A stretch of DNA of 64,000 nt, from the NCBI RefSeq assembly GCF_001076885.1, contig NZ_JVDT01000084.1:1-64000 (forward strand), read 5' to 3'. This stretch comes from Bacillus sp. 522_BSPC (lineage in GTDB: Bacteria > Bacillota > Bacilli > Bacillales > Cytobacillaceae). Each line of letters begins with the position of its first letter. Positions within the stretch are counted from its first letter, which is position 1. The position numbers and the translations under genes were made by a program. The notes beneath the pieces were generated by a model, which had not been told where the DNA came from, searched no databases, and was given only the letters and a program-made list of their open reading frames with translations. Below are positions 47,334-57,006 of this stretch, in pieces.

Positions 47334-47823
47334 ACAGACTACAGTGATAAAAGTTGGAATTGCTGATATGAATGTGGTACATCCTCCTAACACGATTCGA
47401 ACCTCAGGACTCGGATCCTGTGTAGGAATTGTATTATATAGTCCAATGAAATCTATTGCTGGATTAGCACATATCATGCTGCCAGAAGCGTCTATTTCAA
47501 AATCTGGAACTATAAATAAGGCTAAATTTGCAGATACAGCGATTATTGAATTAGTGGAACGTTTAGAAGGGTTAGGGGTAAAAAGACATTCCTTATTAGC
47601 CAAAATTGCTGGCGGAGCGCAAATGTTTCAGTTTAATGGAACAAGCGATGTTATGAGAATAGGTCCTAGAAATGTAGAAGCAGTGAAAAATACATTGGAA
47701 GCATTAAGGATTAAAATAGTTAGTGAAGATGTAGGGGGGAATAGCGGAAGAACAATTGAATTTTCCCCAGCTACCCATCAATTAACGATTCGTACGGTGA
47801 ACAAAGGAATACATATTATCTAA
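47323..47823 (+). CDS. cheD: Chemoreceptor deamidase CheD
   Basis: A 166-residue glutamine deamidase of chemoreceptors that is also activated or inhibited through CheC. The catalytic Cys in TSGLGSCVGIVLY (near residue 34), the following His in GLAHIMLPEA and a Thr further on form the active site. AGGAGTGAAAG precedes the ATG. Confidence 0.97.
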   Translation: MVTEQTTVIKVGIADMNVVHPPNTIRTSGLGSCVGIVLYSPMKSIAGLAHIMLPEASISKSGTINKAKFADTAIIELVERLEGLGVKRHSLLAKIAGGAQMFQFNGTSDVMRIGPRNVEAVKNTLEALRIKIVSEDVGGNSGRTIEFSPATHQLTIRTVNKGIHII

Positions 47824-47870
47824 GTTGGACGAAAGTAGTTTGTTTAATGAACCGAATAGGAGTGAAGAAT

Positions 47871-47940
47871 AAGACTGTCTCTCGTTAAAAAGAATTCCTA
47901 TTCTATAGGTTATTCTTTGTTAAGAGCTAGTCTTTTTTTG
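47871..47940 (+). terminator. Strong intrinsic terminator after cheD
   Basis: A long imperfect hairpin: AAGACT with AGTCTT at the base, TTAA with TTAA, and AAAGAAT with ATTCTTT higher up, followed by a run of seven Ts. It would end most fla/che transcripts before sigD. Confidence 0.8.
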
Positions 47941-48545
47941 CTGCTTTTTTATTGAATAAATACTATAGCAGTTTAACTGGAATGCTCCCATCGAGATTCT
48001 GTGAACATATTGTGGCCGAAAAGAAAACTTCTTATTTTTGAAGCAAATTTATAATAAGTCTTTATACCTATTTTTTGTAGCGGTATTAGAAAGGATAGAT
48101 AAAAAATCATGTCTTCTGCTAAAATCAATAGTGAAATATATACATAAAAAGGGACGAAGTATCTTAATTATAATTCTTATTTTTTTGCTGAATGGATAGG
48201 AATGTAAAGGATAAAAATAAAAAGCACGAAAATGAAAAAATGGGACGACCTATTCTCTGTTCCTACTCCTAAACATAAGTAAGACTCTCACTTCTTGCTT
48301 TTTATAATTCAAAAGATAACAGGGAGACGAACCGTCCTTACATGTCCGAGGATTCAGCTGACCATTAGTGGGAGAAGGGGAAAGCCTGCTGATGAGTGTT
48401 CATTTTAGTGAATGGCTTTATAAATGTAGTTTTCTTGTAGAAAAAGGAAAGGAAAGAATGAAAGTCTCTTTCTCCTTTACGATTATAGACAGAAAAGATT
48501 TAGTGCGAATGTTAATGTTCACTGTTTTTTAGAGGAGGGTATTTA
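47941..48545. other. 605-base gap before sigD
   Basis: AT-rich and without a convincing reading frame on either strand. A second, weaker terminator-like hairpin (AAGTAAG with CTTGCTT, 48277-48300, then Ts) and a branched inverted repeat (AAAGCC with GGCTTT around 48390-48424) are visible. This could hold a small RNA or a sigD leader. I found no strong promoter, only TATAAT-like stretches near 48051. Confidence 0.5.
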
Positions 48546-49310
48546 ATGGCCAATGAGTCAACAACAGAAGAAAAGCAAGCATGGGAATTGTGGATTAGTT
48601 CGAGAGATCAAGAAGCAGGCAACCAGTTAATAAAGAAGTATATGCCTTTAGTTAGTTTTCATGTGCAAAGAATATCCATAGGATTACCGAAAAGTGTGTC
48701 GCGAGACGAATTAACGAGCCTCGGGATGATGGGTTTATATGATGCTTTACAACGATTTGATCCAAATAGAGACTTAAAGTTTGATACATATGCATCTTTT
48801 CGGATTAGAGGAAGTATTATTGATGGCCTTCGGAAGGAAGACTGGTTATCAAGGGGGACAAGGGAAAAGTCAAAGAAGATTGAAGCCGCAATTGAAAAAC
48901 TGGAACAAAAATTAATGAGAAATATCACTGCACAGGAAGTTGCTGATGAATTAGGCACAAGTGTTGAAGAAGTGTATAGTACGATGAATGAACACTTTTT
49001 TGCCAACGTGCTATCTATTGATGAGCAGCTAAATGAGGGGGAGGAGAAAGAGGCACAAAGTTTTTCAATCCGAGATGATAAAACCATTATTCCAGAAGAA
49101 AAAGTTATCAAGGATGAATTAGTGCAAGAAATGGCAGAAAAAATTCAGGAGCTAAATGAGAAAGAACAGCTTGTTATTAGTTTGTTTTATAAAGAGGAAT
49201 TAACGTTAACGGAAATTGGACAAGTAATGAATTTATCCACTTCAAGAATATCGCAGATACATTCAAAAGCTATCTTTAAATTAAGGCATTCTTTAGAAAA
49301 AGTAATCTAA
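48546..49310 (+). CDS. sigD: Flagellar RNA polymerase sigma factor SigD
   Basis: A 254-residue sigma-28 factor that transcribes hag, motAB, autolysin and chemoreceptor genes. Region 2 (YMPLVSFHVQRISIGLP, GLYDALQRFDPNRDLKFDTYA), region 3 and the region 4 helix-turn-helix (LTLTEIGQVMNLSTSRISQIHSKA) are complete. GAGGAGGG precedes the ATG. FlgM, its anti-sigma factor, is not in this window. Confidence 0.97.
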   Translation: MANESTTEEKQAWELWISSRDQEAGNQLIKKYMPLVSFHVQRISIGLPKSVSRDELTSLGMMGLYDALQRFDPNRDLKFDTYASFRIRGSIIDGLRKEDWLSRGTREKSKKIEAAIEKLEQKLMRNITAQEVADELGTSVEEVYSTMNEHFFANVLSIDEQLNEGEEKEAQSFSIRDDKTIIPEEKVIKDELVQEMAEKIQELNEKEQLVISLFYKEELTLTEIGQVMNLSTSRISQIHSKAIFKLRHSLEKVI

Positions 49311-49328
49311 TGAAATGGGTGAAGGCAT

Positions 49329-49637
49329 ATGAGTTTGAAGGCAATAGAAATGCAAGTTGCTCTACCAAGAACTTATGATGCAGGAAAGCTTCAAGAACAA
49401 CAAGATCAGAAACATCAGCAAATGTATTCTTTCGCTGCCAAAGAAGCTGGAAAAGAAGAGGAAAGAAAAAGAATAACGGTCATAAAGGGAGAAGGAAAGG
49501 GAAAAGTCAATTCTAATAAAAAGGGAGATAAACACCTTCACGAACAAACAAGGAGTGAAGAAAAGAAGGAGTTTAACGAAATAGAGAATACCACGATACA
49601 CCCATATAAGGGACAAAGTATCGACTTTAGTGGATAG
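49329..49637 (+). CDS. Conserved protein of unknown function downstream of sigD
   Basis: A 102-residue hydrophilic protein. The N-terminus (LKAIEMQVALPRTYDAGKL) looks like the conserved part of small proteins that follow sigD in other Bacillaceae and Clostridia; the rest is Lys/Glu-rich, with a likely coiled coil at about 20-50 and no membrane segment. GGGTGAAGG precedes the ATG. The spacing (18 bases after sigD, nine before swrB) makes cotranscription likely. I do not know its function. Confidence 0.8.
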   Translation: MSLKAIEMQVALPRTYDAGKLQEQQDQKHQQMYSFAAKEAGKEEERKRITVIKGEGKGKVNSNKKGDKHLHEQTRSEEKKEFNEIENTTIHPYKGQSIDFSG

Positions 49638-49646
49638 AGGGATAAA

Positions 49647-50210
49647 ATGGTTAACTTTTTACTTTTTTTAAGCATTACATTAAATTTAATCGCTATACTT
49701 AGTATTGTCATTTTATATCTTAGACAAAATCGGTTTGTCGACATAGAAAAAGAACAGAAAAAGAATATAGAGGAAATGGAAGAAATAATTTCTACCTTTA
49801 TATCGGAAATTAAAGAGGATAATGAACAGTTTATCGAAAAGCTTTATTCATTCCAACCTAAAGTAATACAACAGGAGAAGCGAGAGGAAAAAGAGATGGA
49901 TGATGCGACAAACGTTGACTTTAAGCCGAAAGAGTTGAAAGGGAATAAAGCCATGTTAAATGTATATAAAAATACCTCTCCTTCTCCGTCTGAACGAGAA
50001 AATAATAAAGAAGATAGACTAGAGAAGGAAGATATGGAAGAGCTGTTGAACTTAATCCTTCCGCCAGAGAAAGAAAAGAAGGAAAAGTCTATTGCTGAAT
50101 TAGCCTCTGAGATGCAAGCAGAAGGAAAAAGCATTGAGGAAATAGCGAAAACATTAAATAAAGGGAAGACAGAAATGGAGCTACTCCTTAAATTTAGACA
50201 AAATTCGTAA
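49647..50210 (+). CDS. swrB: SwrB (YlxL), swarming motility protein
   Basis: A 187-residue membrane protein. It has one N-terminal membrane span at about 3-25, a coiled coil (about 30-70), a charged, variable middle, and a C-terminal helix-turn-helix-like segment (SIAELASEMQAEGKSIEEIA). In B. subtilis SwrB promotes activation of the flagellar export apparatus and swarming. GGGATAAAATGG gives only a moderate ribosome-binding site. Confidence 0.85.
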   Translation: MVNFLLFLSITLNLIAILSIVILYLRQNRFVDIEKEQKKNIEEMEEIISTFISEIKEDNEQFIEKLYSFQPKVIQQEKREEKEMDDATNVDFKPKELKGNKAMLNVYKNTSPSPSERENNKEDRLEKEDMEELLNLILPPEKEKKEKSIAELASEMQAEGKSIEEIAKTLNKGKTEMELLLKFRQNS

Positions 50211-50216
50211 ATATAC

Positions 50217-50245
50217 TTGATTGTATGTAGTACATATGCTATATT
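50217..50245 (+). promoter_or_regulatory. Sigma-A promoter of rpsB
   Basis: TTGATT at 50217-50222, a 17-base spacer and TATATT at 50240-50245, giving a leader of about 110 bases before rpsB. Confidence 0.7.
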
Positions 50246-50304
50246 AACAAATGGTGTTAATACACACGCTTTTGGATTTAATCATTGGTGCTGTATTATT
50301 TACA

Positions 50305-51062
<758 letters not shown>

Positions 51063-51148
51063 TAGAACCGCATGACTTGTTACGAATGAGTTTAGGATCA
51101 ATTTGATTGAACTTAATGGATAATAAGTATTTGTTTAGGGACTTGTGG

Positions 51149-51187
51149 AAAAGGTGATAAAGAGCATCCCTCTTATCACCTTTTTTT
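51149..51187 (+). terminator. Intrinsic terminator between rpsB and tsf
   Basis: A stem (AAAAGGTGATAA region with TTATCACCTTTT, one bulge) followed by a run of seven Ts. It can lower tsf transcription relative to rpsB, as seen for this gene pair in other bacteria. Confidence 0.9.
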
Positions 51188-51259
51188 CAAGCATCCTGCT
51201 TAAAAGTGAAATAAAATGGTAAAAAAAATAATACATAAACCTTAAGGAGGCAAATTACT

Positions 51260-52144
51260 ATGGCTGTTACAGCTCAAATGGTAAAAGAACTACGTGAAAA
51301 AACTGGTGCTGGAATGATGGATTGTAAAAAAGCACTTACTGAAACGAATGGAGATTTAGATAAAGCGATTGACTTCTTACGTGAAAAAGGTATTGCAAGT
51401 GCTGCTAAGAAAGCAGACCGTGTAGCTGCTGAAGGTTCAACTTATATCGCTGTAGAAGGTAATGAAGCAGTTATTCTTGAAGTAAACTCTGAAACTGATT
51501 TCGTTGCGAAAAACGAAGGTTTTCAAAACTTAGTAAACGAACTTGCTACACATTTATTAGCAACTAAACCTGCAACTGTAGAAGAAGCACATGCTTCAAA
51601 CATTACGGAAGGTACAACAGTTGAATCACATATCAATGCAGCAATCGCTAAAATCGGTGAAAAATTATCTCTACGTCGTTTTGAAATCAAAACAAAAACA
51701 GATAATGATTCATTTGGTGCTTATCTTCACATGGGCGGACGCATTGGTGTTCTAACTGTATTAGAAGGAACTACTGATGATTCTGCTGCTAAAGATGTTG
51801 CGATGCACATTGCTGCATTAAATCCTAAATATGTATCTCGTGACCAAGTTTCTCAAGAAGAAGTGGCACATGAGAAAGAAGTATTAACACAACAAGCGCT
51901 TAACGAAGGAAAACCAGCTAAAATCGTTGAGAAAATGGTTGAAGGCCGCTTAAGCAAATATTTTGAAGATGTATGTGCACTTGATCAAACATTTGTTAAA
52001 AACCCTGACCAAAAGGTTCGTCAATTTGTAGAATCTAAAGGTGCTACTTTACGTGAATTCGTTCGTTACGAAGTGGGAGAAGGAATCGAAAAACGTGAAG
52101 ATAACTTCGCTGAAGAAGTTATGAACCAAGTAAATAAGAAATAA
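51260..52144 (+). CDS. tsf: Elongation factor Ts
   Basis: A 294-residue guanine-nucleotide exchange factor for EF-Tu. The N-terminal UBA-like domain ([19 protein letters not shown]) and the core TDFVAKN motif are present. TAAGGAGG precedes the ATG. Confidence 0.98.
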   Translation: MAVTAQMVKELREKTGAGMMDCKKALTETNGDLDKAIDFLREKGIASAAKKADRVAAEGSTYIAVEGNEAVILEVNSETDFVAKNEGFQNLVNELATHLLATKPATVEEAHASNITEGTTVESHINAAIAKIGEKLSLRRFEIKTKTDNDSFGAYLHMGGRIGVLTVLEGTTDDSAAKDVAMHIAALNPKYVSRDQVSQEEVAHEKEVLTQQALNEGKPAKIVEKMVEGRLSKYFEDVCALDQTFVKNPDQKVRQFVESKGATLREFVRYEVGEGIEKREDNFAEEVMNQVNKK

Positions 52145-52177
52145 TAATAAATAAATGATTGATTAATTCATGTTATC

Positions 52178-52208
52178 ATAGGGGGCACCACGGTGTTCCC
52201 TATTTTTC
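52178..52208 (+). terminator. Terminator-like hairpin between tsf and pyrH
   Basis: A 12-pair stem (52178-52189 with 52192-52203, two G-T pairs) and a T-tract at 52203-52207. It lies 30 bases before pyrH, so it acts either as a partial terminator or as an attenuator. Confidence 0.75.
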
Positions 52209-52237
52209 AAGATATTTCAAATATAGCGGAGGTTTCC

Positions 52238-52972
52238 ATGAGTAGTAATCCAAAATATAAACGTGTTGTTCTGAAATTAAGTGGTGAAGCATTAGCTGGT
52301 GAAGCTGGATTTGGTATCAATCCAAGTGTAATCAAAAACGTAGCACAGCAAGTGAAGGAAGTTGCAGATCTTGGTGTAGAAGCGGCTGTAGTTGTTGGCG
52401 GTGGAAATATTTGGCGCGGTAAAATCGGGGAAGAAATGGGAATGGACCGAGCGAACGCTGATTATATGGGAATGCTTGCTACTGTTATGAATTCATTGGC
52501 ACTTCAAGATAGTTTAGAGCAAATGGGCATTGAAACACGTGTACAATCTTCAATTGAAATGAGACAGGTAGCGGAGCCTTATATTAGAAGACGTGCCATT
52601 CGACATCTTGAGAAGAAACGTGTTGTGATTTTTGCTGCAGGAACTGGAAACCCTTATTTCTCAACAGATACAACAGCTGCCCTAAGAGCTGCTGAAATAG
52701 AGGCAGACGTTATTTTAATGGCAAAAAATAATGTGGACGGTGTATATTCAGCAGATCCGAAAGTAGATAAAACTGCAACGAAATTTGAAGAACTTACTTA
52801 TTTTGATGTGATTAAAGACGGTCTTGCAGTAATGGATTCAACTGCTTCATCATTATGTATGGATAATGACATTCCGTTAATCGTGTTCTCTATCATGGAA
52901 GACGGCAATATTAAGAGAGCGGTAATGGGTGAGACAATTGGAACAATCGTGAGGGGGAAAAATAATGCCTAA
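52238..52972 (+). CDS. pyrH: UMP kinase
   Basis: A 244-residue hexameric UMP kinase of the amino-acid-kinase fold, making UDP for pyrimidine synthesis. [42 protein letters not shown] and [14 protein letters not shown] are typical. The ATG at 52238 follows GCGGAGG; the 15 extra in-frame residues upstream run into the terminator-like hairpin and are rejected. The end overlaps frr by eight bases. Confidence 0.97.
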   Translation: MSSNPKYKRVVLKLSGEALAGEAGFGINPSVIKNVAQQVKEVADLGVEAAVVVGGGNIWRGKIGEEMGMDRANADYMGMLATVMNSLALQDSLEQMGIETRVQSSIEMRQVAEPYIRRRAIRHLEKKRVVIFAAGTGNPYFSTDTTAALRAAEIEADVILMAKNNVDGVYSADPKVDKTATKFEELTYFDVIKDGLAVMDSTASSLCMDNDIPLIVFSIMEDGNIKRAVMGETIGTIVRGKNNA

Positions 52973-53522
52973 ACAAGTTATTGCAAATACAAAGGAAAAA
53001 ATGAATAAAGCGATTCAAAGCTATTCACGTGAGCTTGCAAGTATTCGTGCAGGTAGAGCTAATGCTTCCTTATTAGATCGAATTACAGTAGATTATTATG
53101 GTGCACCAACACCAATCAATCAAATTGCTGGTATTAGTGTTCCAGAAGCTAGGTTGCTTGTAATTCAACCGTATGATAAAACGATTCTTGGAGATATTGA
53201 AAAAGCAATTCTTAAATCTGATATTGGATTAAATCCTTCAAACGATGGAAGTGTTATCCGTCTTTCTATTCCAATGCTTACAGAAGAGCGTCGTAAGGAA
53301 TTAGTAAAGAACGTGAAAAAAGAGTCCGAAGAAGCGAAAATTGCTATTCGTAATATCCGCCGAGACGGTAATGATGATCTAAAGAAATTAGAAAAAAACG
53401 GCGAAATCACAGAAGATGCACTACGCGGCTTTAATGAAGATATCCAAAAATTAACGGATGAATTCATTAGTAAAGTTGATGCGTTAACAAAAGAAAAAGA
53501 AAAAGAAATTTTAGAAGTATAA
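52965..53522 (+). CDS. frr: Ribosome recycling factor
   Basis: A 185-residue factor that splits the post-termination ribosome with EF-G. The helical bundle with [16 protein letters not shown] and RVVIQPYD-type motifs (here [10 protein letters not shown]) is complete. GAGGGGG precedes the ATG. It overlaps pyrH. Confidence 0.98.
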   Translation: MPKQVIANTKEKMNKAIQSYSRELASIRAGRANASLLDRITVDYYGAPTPINQIAGISVPEARLLVIQPYDKTILGDIEKAILKSDIGLNPSNDGSVIRLSIPMLTEERRKELVKNVKKESEEAKIAIRNIRRDGNDDLKKLEKNGEITEDALRGFNEDIQKLTDEFISKVDALTKEKEKEILEV

Positions 53523-53582
53523 CACTGCAAGGTACTAAGGTGTATTCTAATGAGAATTCTTTAGTTGATTCTTACAGCAATG

Positions 53583-53704
53583 GACACTAAACTTCTGCGG
53601 GAAGAGAGGGAAGTGGAAAAATCCCTGCAAGCTATAAGCCAAGGAGGCGCTCCTCCCATTTCTCTCCAAAAAAGCAAGTGTGTCTGGAGCGGAAATCAAC
53701 GAGA
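53583..53704. repeat. Diverged copy of a Bacillaceae intergenic repeat
   Basis: The block starts ACACTAAACTTCTGCGGGA and ends AAGCAAGTGTGTCTGGAGCG followed by GAAATCAACG. I recognise this layout from the abundant non-coding elements between Bacillaceae genes, many of which read CTGGAGCGGAAATCAAC at one end. A partial inverted repeat (GGAGGCGCTCCTCC) lies in the middle. It is non-coding. Confidence 0.7.
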
Positions 53705-53722
53705 TTTGTTTATATGTTGATG

Positions 53723-53752
53723 AAACCCTCTACTATATAGGGGGTTTTTTTC
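53723..53752 (+). terminator. Intrinsic terminator after frr
   Basis: AAACCCTC at 53723-53730 pairs with GGGGGTTT at 53740-53747 (one G-T pair), followed by Ts. Confidence 0.88.
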
Positions 53753-53942
53753 TTCATCAAATTCATGTCTTTCTTTTCTAAAATTACTTTTTGTCTATTT
53801 AAGAGTAAGTTGTTTAAAGCAGATAAGAGAGGGAATAACTTCCTCCAGCTAGCAAGAATAGTGTTAAGTGATTACGTATAAATAAATCAATTTGAAAAGG
53901 ATCAAAATTGTCCAAAATATTAATTTTTGTCCAAAAATAGCC

Positions 53943-53958
53943 AAAACTAGCTAGTTTT
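53943..53958. promoter_or_regulatory. Perfect palindrome before the 53.97-kb promoter
   Basis: AAAACTAGCTAGTTTT is a perfect 16-base palindrome ending 11 bases before a -35 element. Just upstream, TTGTCCAAAA occurs twice, at 53908-53917 and 53927-53936. These could be operator sites for an unidentified regulator. Confidence 0.45.
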
Positions 53959-53969
53959 TTAATTCTTAG

Positions 53970-53997
53970 TTGCTTAAGCTGACTATTTTCCTATAAT
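53970..53997 (+). promoter_or_regulatory. Candidate promoter upstream of uppS
   Basis: TTGCTT at 53970-53975, a 16-base spacer and a perfect TATAAT at 53992-53997. It would start transcription near 54004, ahead of a small reading frame at 54047 and uppS. Confidence 0.6.
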
Positions 53998-54046
53998 ATA
54001 GAAAGGGAACTTATTGTGTTATCTTACTAGGGGATATGATAGGTTT

Positions 54047-54133
54047 ATGGACACGAAGAATTTAATAGAAAAGTCGATCCTTGTATTATGCAATATCGTT
54101 ATTATGATGATTATCTTAAAGCTAGTTGTTTAG
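54047..54133 (+). CDS. Possible 28-residue hydrophobic small protein
   Basis: An ATG-started frame of 28 codons ending in TAG. The first ten residues are polar and charged (MDTKNLIEKS), the rest is a hydrophobic membrane-like helix with one Lys near the end (ILVLCNIVIMMIILKLVV). AGGGG lies 13 bases upstream and a weaker GATAGG three bases upstream. A promoter sits at 53970-53997. It may be a real membrane peptide, an upstream frame of uppS, or chance. Confidence 0.3.
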   Translation: MDTKNLIEKSILVLCNIVIMMIILKLVV

Positions 54134-54155
54134 TAGAGAATATAAACAGATACAG

Positions 54156-54183
54156 TTTAAATCATATACTGTATACATATAAT
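54156..54183 (+). promoter_or_regulatory. Second candidate promoter of uppS
   Basis: A perfect TATAAT at 54178-54183 with a weak TTTAAA 16 bases upstream (54156-54161), 50 bases before uppS. Confidence 0.4.
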
Positions 54184-54233
54184 CACTGTTAATAGTAAGA
54201 TACGAAAGGGATCTATTTTGGAGGAGCTATTTT

Positions 54234-55010
54234 ATGTTTAACAAAATAAGGTTATGGAAAAAGAAACCAATTTCTTCTAATTTCCAAGACCGCATATCTG
54301 CATTAAAAATGCGAAATATTCCAGAGCATGTTGCGATTATCATGGATGGTAATGGGCGATGGGCGAAAAAAAGAAAATTGCCGAGAATTGCTGGACATCA
54401 TGAAGGAATGAAATGCGTTAAGCGGATTACAACCATCGCAAATGATCTTGGAATTAAAGTGTTAACTCTATATGCCTTTTCTACAGAAAATTGGAAAAGG
54501 CCAAAATCGGAAGTGGATTATATACTGTCCCTTCCAGAACAATTTCTTGGTACATTTTTGCCGGAATTAATAGAGAAAAATGTTCGTGTAACAGCGATTG
54601 GCTATACAGAGGGATTGCCTGAGTCTACACTTAATGCCTTAAATCGTGCTGTGGAACAAACAAAGCATAATACTGGTCTTCAATTAAACTTTGCCTTGAA
54701 TTATGGTTCTCGAGCCGAAATCATAGACGCTGTTAAAGGTGTTGTAAAAGATAGTCAATCGGGGAAAATAGAGATAGACAACTTATCAGAAGAAATGTTT
54801 GCCTCTTATTTAATGACAGAAGAGATAATAGAGCCTGATTTATTAATTCGTACAAGTGGGGAAATAAGAATAAGTAATTTTATGCTATGGCAAATAGCTT
54901 ATTCGGAACTTTATTTTACAGAAGTCTTATGGCCAGATTTTAGTGGCCAACATTTAATAGAAGCAATCGAAGAATTTCAAAACAGACAACGCCGTTTTGG
55001 CGGTGTCTGA
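54234..55010 (+). CDS. uppS: Undecaprenyl diphosphate synthase
   Basis: A 258-residue cis-prenyltransferase that makes the C55 lipid carrier for cell-wall synthesis. The diphosphate-binding Asp38 lies in IIMDGNGRWAKKR; LTLYAFSTENWKRP, LLIRTSGEIRISNFMLWQ and the final YSELYFTEVLWPDF are typical. GGAGGAGC precedes the ATG. It heads a run with cdsA, dxr and rseP. Confidence 0.98.
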   Translation: MFNKIRLWKKKPISSNFQDRISALKMRNIPEHVAIIMDGNGRWAKKRKLPRIAGHHEGMKCVKRITTIANDLGIKVLTLYAFSTENWKRPKSEVDYILSLPEQFLGTFLPELIEKNVRVTAIGYTEGLPESTLNALNRAVEQTKHNTGLQLNFALNYGSRAEIIDAVKGVVKDSQSGKIEIDNLSEEMFASYLMTEEIIEPDLLIRTSGEIRISNFMLWQIAYSELYFTEVLWPDFSGQHLIEAIEEFQNRQRRFGGV

Positions 55011-55027
55011 AGAGAGTTGGTTTAGAG

Positions 55028-55810
55028 ATGAAGCAAAGAATAATTACAGCAATTATTGCAATAGCCGTATTTTTGCCGTTCGTTTTAATCGGAAAGCTAC
55101 CACTGGTACTTTTCACTTTTCTACTAGTCGGAATCGGCATATTTGAAATGTTTCGGATGAGAAAAATACCGTTTCTTTCTATTCCGGGAATTATTTCTTT
55201 AGTTACTGTATGGTTGATGGTACTACCTAACCATTATTTAAATATCACAAAAGTTGAAATAGGATTAATCGCTGTTTTATTGTATTTAACGTATATGGTT
55301 TTTTCTAAAAATAAATTTACATTTGATGATGTCGCATTTTCGATATTGGCTGTTATTTACATAGGAACTGGATTTCATTTCTTTATTGAAATTAGAGAAA
55401 CACAATTAGCGTATCTTATTTATTCGTTATTTATTATTTGGGCAACAGACTCTGGGGCTTACTTTATAGGCAGAGCTATTGGAAAGCGAAAATTATGGCC
55501 AGAAATCAGTCCAAATAAAACAGTCGAAGGATTTGTTGGAGGGATTATCAGTGCTTTAGTGGTAGGGGTTCTATTTAGTGTGTTTGGCTACATAGAATGG
55601 TCTATAGGCTTTGCTTTTACTACCATTATCTTATCCATTTTTGGACAAATTGGGGATTTAACAGAATCAGCTTTAAAGCGCCATTATGATGTGAAGGATT
55701 CTGGTAGATTATTACCAGGACACGGTGGGATTCTGGATAGGTTTGATAGCCTTATCTTTGTCTGGCCACTGCTTTATTTTATCTTTGAACGATTTCTTGA
55801 TTTAATTTAA
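55028..55810 (+). CDS. cdsA: Phosphatidate cytidylyltransferase
   Basis: A 260-residue membrane enzyme that makes CDP-diacylglycerol from phosphatidic acid and CTP. Seven or eight membrane helices are predicted. The family motifs DSGAYFIGRAIGKRK and SPNKTVEGFVGG, and the C-terminal KRHYDVKDSGRLLPGHGGILDR stretch (broken up here), are present. GAGTTGGTTTAGAG gives only a weak ribosome-binding site. Confidence 0.96.
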   Translation: MKQRIITAIIAIAVFLPFVLIGKLPLVLFTFLLVGIGIFEMFRMRKIPFLSIPGIISLVTVWLMVLPNHYLNITKVEIGLIAVLLYLTYMVFSKNKFTFDDVAFSILAVIYIGTGFHFFIEIRETQLAYLIYSLFIIWATDSGAYFIGRAIGKRKLWPEISPNKTVEGFVGGIISALVVGVLFSVFGYIEWSIGFAFTTIILSIFGQIGDLTESALKRHYDVKDSGRLLPGHGGILDRFDSLIFVWPLLYFIFERFLDLI

Positions 55811-55848
55811 AATAAAAGGTAGGAAATAATGGGTGTAGGAGTGAGGTA

Positions 55849-56991
55849 GTGAAGTATATTAGTTTGCTTGGGGCGACTGGATCGATTGGAACACAAACGT
55901 TGGATGTTATTAAAAATCATCCTGATATGTTTCAATTAGTTGCCTTTTCATCAGGAAGAAATTTAGAACTTACAAAAAAGATTATCGAAGAATTCAGACC
56001 ATCACTTGTTTCCGTTTCAGAAAAAAGCGATTATGAGCAATTAAAACAAATTTTTCCGACCATTCATTTAAGCTATGGAATGGAAGGTCTAACGGAAGTA
56101 GCTGTCTTTGATAAAGCAGATATACTAGTTAATGCAGTAATTGGTAGTGTTGGGCTACATCCAACCTTACAAGCAATCGAAGCAAAAAAGGTTATAGCGA
56201 TCGCAAATAAGGAGACATTAGTAACAGCAGGGCATATTGTGATGGAAGCTGCTGCAAAATATAATGTACCTATTTTACCAGTTGATAGTGAGCATTCGGC
56301 TATTTTTCAATGTTTACAAGGGGAAAATCAAAAGAATATTGAGCGCCTAATCATTACAGCCTCGGGTGGGAGCTTCCGAGATTTAAGCAGAACAGATTTA
56401 GAACAAGTGACAGTAGAAGATGCTTTGAATCATCCGAACTGGTCAATGGGTGCAAAAATTACGATAGATTCTGCAACAATGATGAATAAAGGATTGGAAG
56501 TAATTGAAGCACACTGGTTATTTGGGCTTCCGTATGAGAAAATAGATGTATTATTACATAAAGAAAGTATCATCCATTCGATGGTAGAATTTCATGATAG
56601 TAGTGTGATTGCTCAATTAGGGACACCAGATATGCGAATACCAATCCAATACGCCCTTTCCTATCCAGAGCGCCTTTCTGTTGCGAATGGGAAACGATTA
56701 GATTTGGCTACAATAGGAAAATTGCATTTTCAAGAAATGGATATGGAGAGATTTAAATGTCTTCATTTTGCTTATGAGGCAGGAAAAGCAGGCGGCACAT
56801 TGCCAACCGTTTTAAATGCAGCAAATGAAGTGGCGGTTCAAAAGTTCTTAAATAACGAAATTAGCTTTCTGCAAATTGAAGACTTAATCGAAAAAGCACT
56901 AAATAGTCATCAGAATATACTAAACCCTAGTCTTGAAGTGATCCAAGAGGTTGACTTAGAAACAAGAAAAAGAGTAAGCACACTTCTATAA
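55849..56991 (+). CDS. dxr: 1-deoxy-D-xylulose 5-phosphate reductoisomerase
   Basis: A 380-residue enzyme of the MEP isoprenoid pathway, NADPH-dependent. [14 protein letters not shown] forms the nucleotide site, [11 protein letters not shown] and [13 protein letters not shown] the metal and substrate sites, and [20 protein letters not shown] the conserved lid. The start is GTG at 55849 after GGAGTGAGG. Confidence 0.97.
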   Translation: MKYISLLGATGSIGTQTLDVIKNHPDMFQLVAFSSGRNLELTKKIIEEFRPSLVSVSEKSDYEQLKQIFPTIHLSYGMEGLTEVAVFDKADILVNAVIGSVGLHPTLQAIEAKKVIAIANKETLVTAGHIVMEAAAKYNVPILPVDSEHSAIFQCLQGENQKNIERLIITASGGSFRDLSRTDLEQVTVEDALNHPNWSMGAKITIDSATMMNKGLEVIEAHWLFGLPYEKIDVLLHKESIIHSMVEFHDSSVIAQLGTPDMRIPIQYALSYPERLSVANGKRLDLATIGKLHFQEMDMERFKCLHFAYEAGKAGGTLPTVLNAANEVAVQKFLNNEISFLQIEDLIEKALNSHQNILNPSLEVIQEVDLETRKRVSTLL

Positions 56992-57006
56992 AAAGGTGGT
57001 TAAATT

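Noticed and set aside
48390-48424. CTGATGAG followed by a stem, like a hammerhead ribozyme core
   Set aside because: The GAAA strand that must follow stem II is missing, and no stem III with a GUC cleavage site encloses it.
54940-55140. Minus-strand frame across the uppS-cdsA junction
   Set aside because: It is antisense to two well-conserved genes without a ribosome-binding site.
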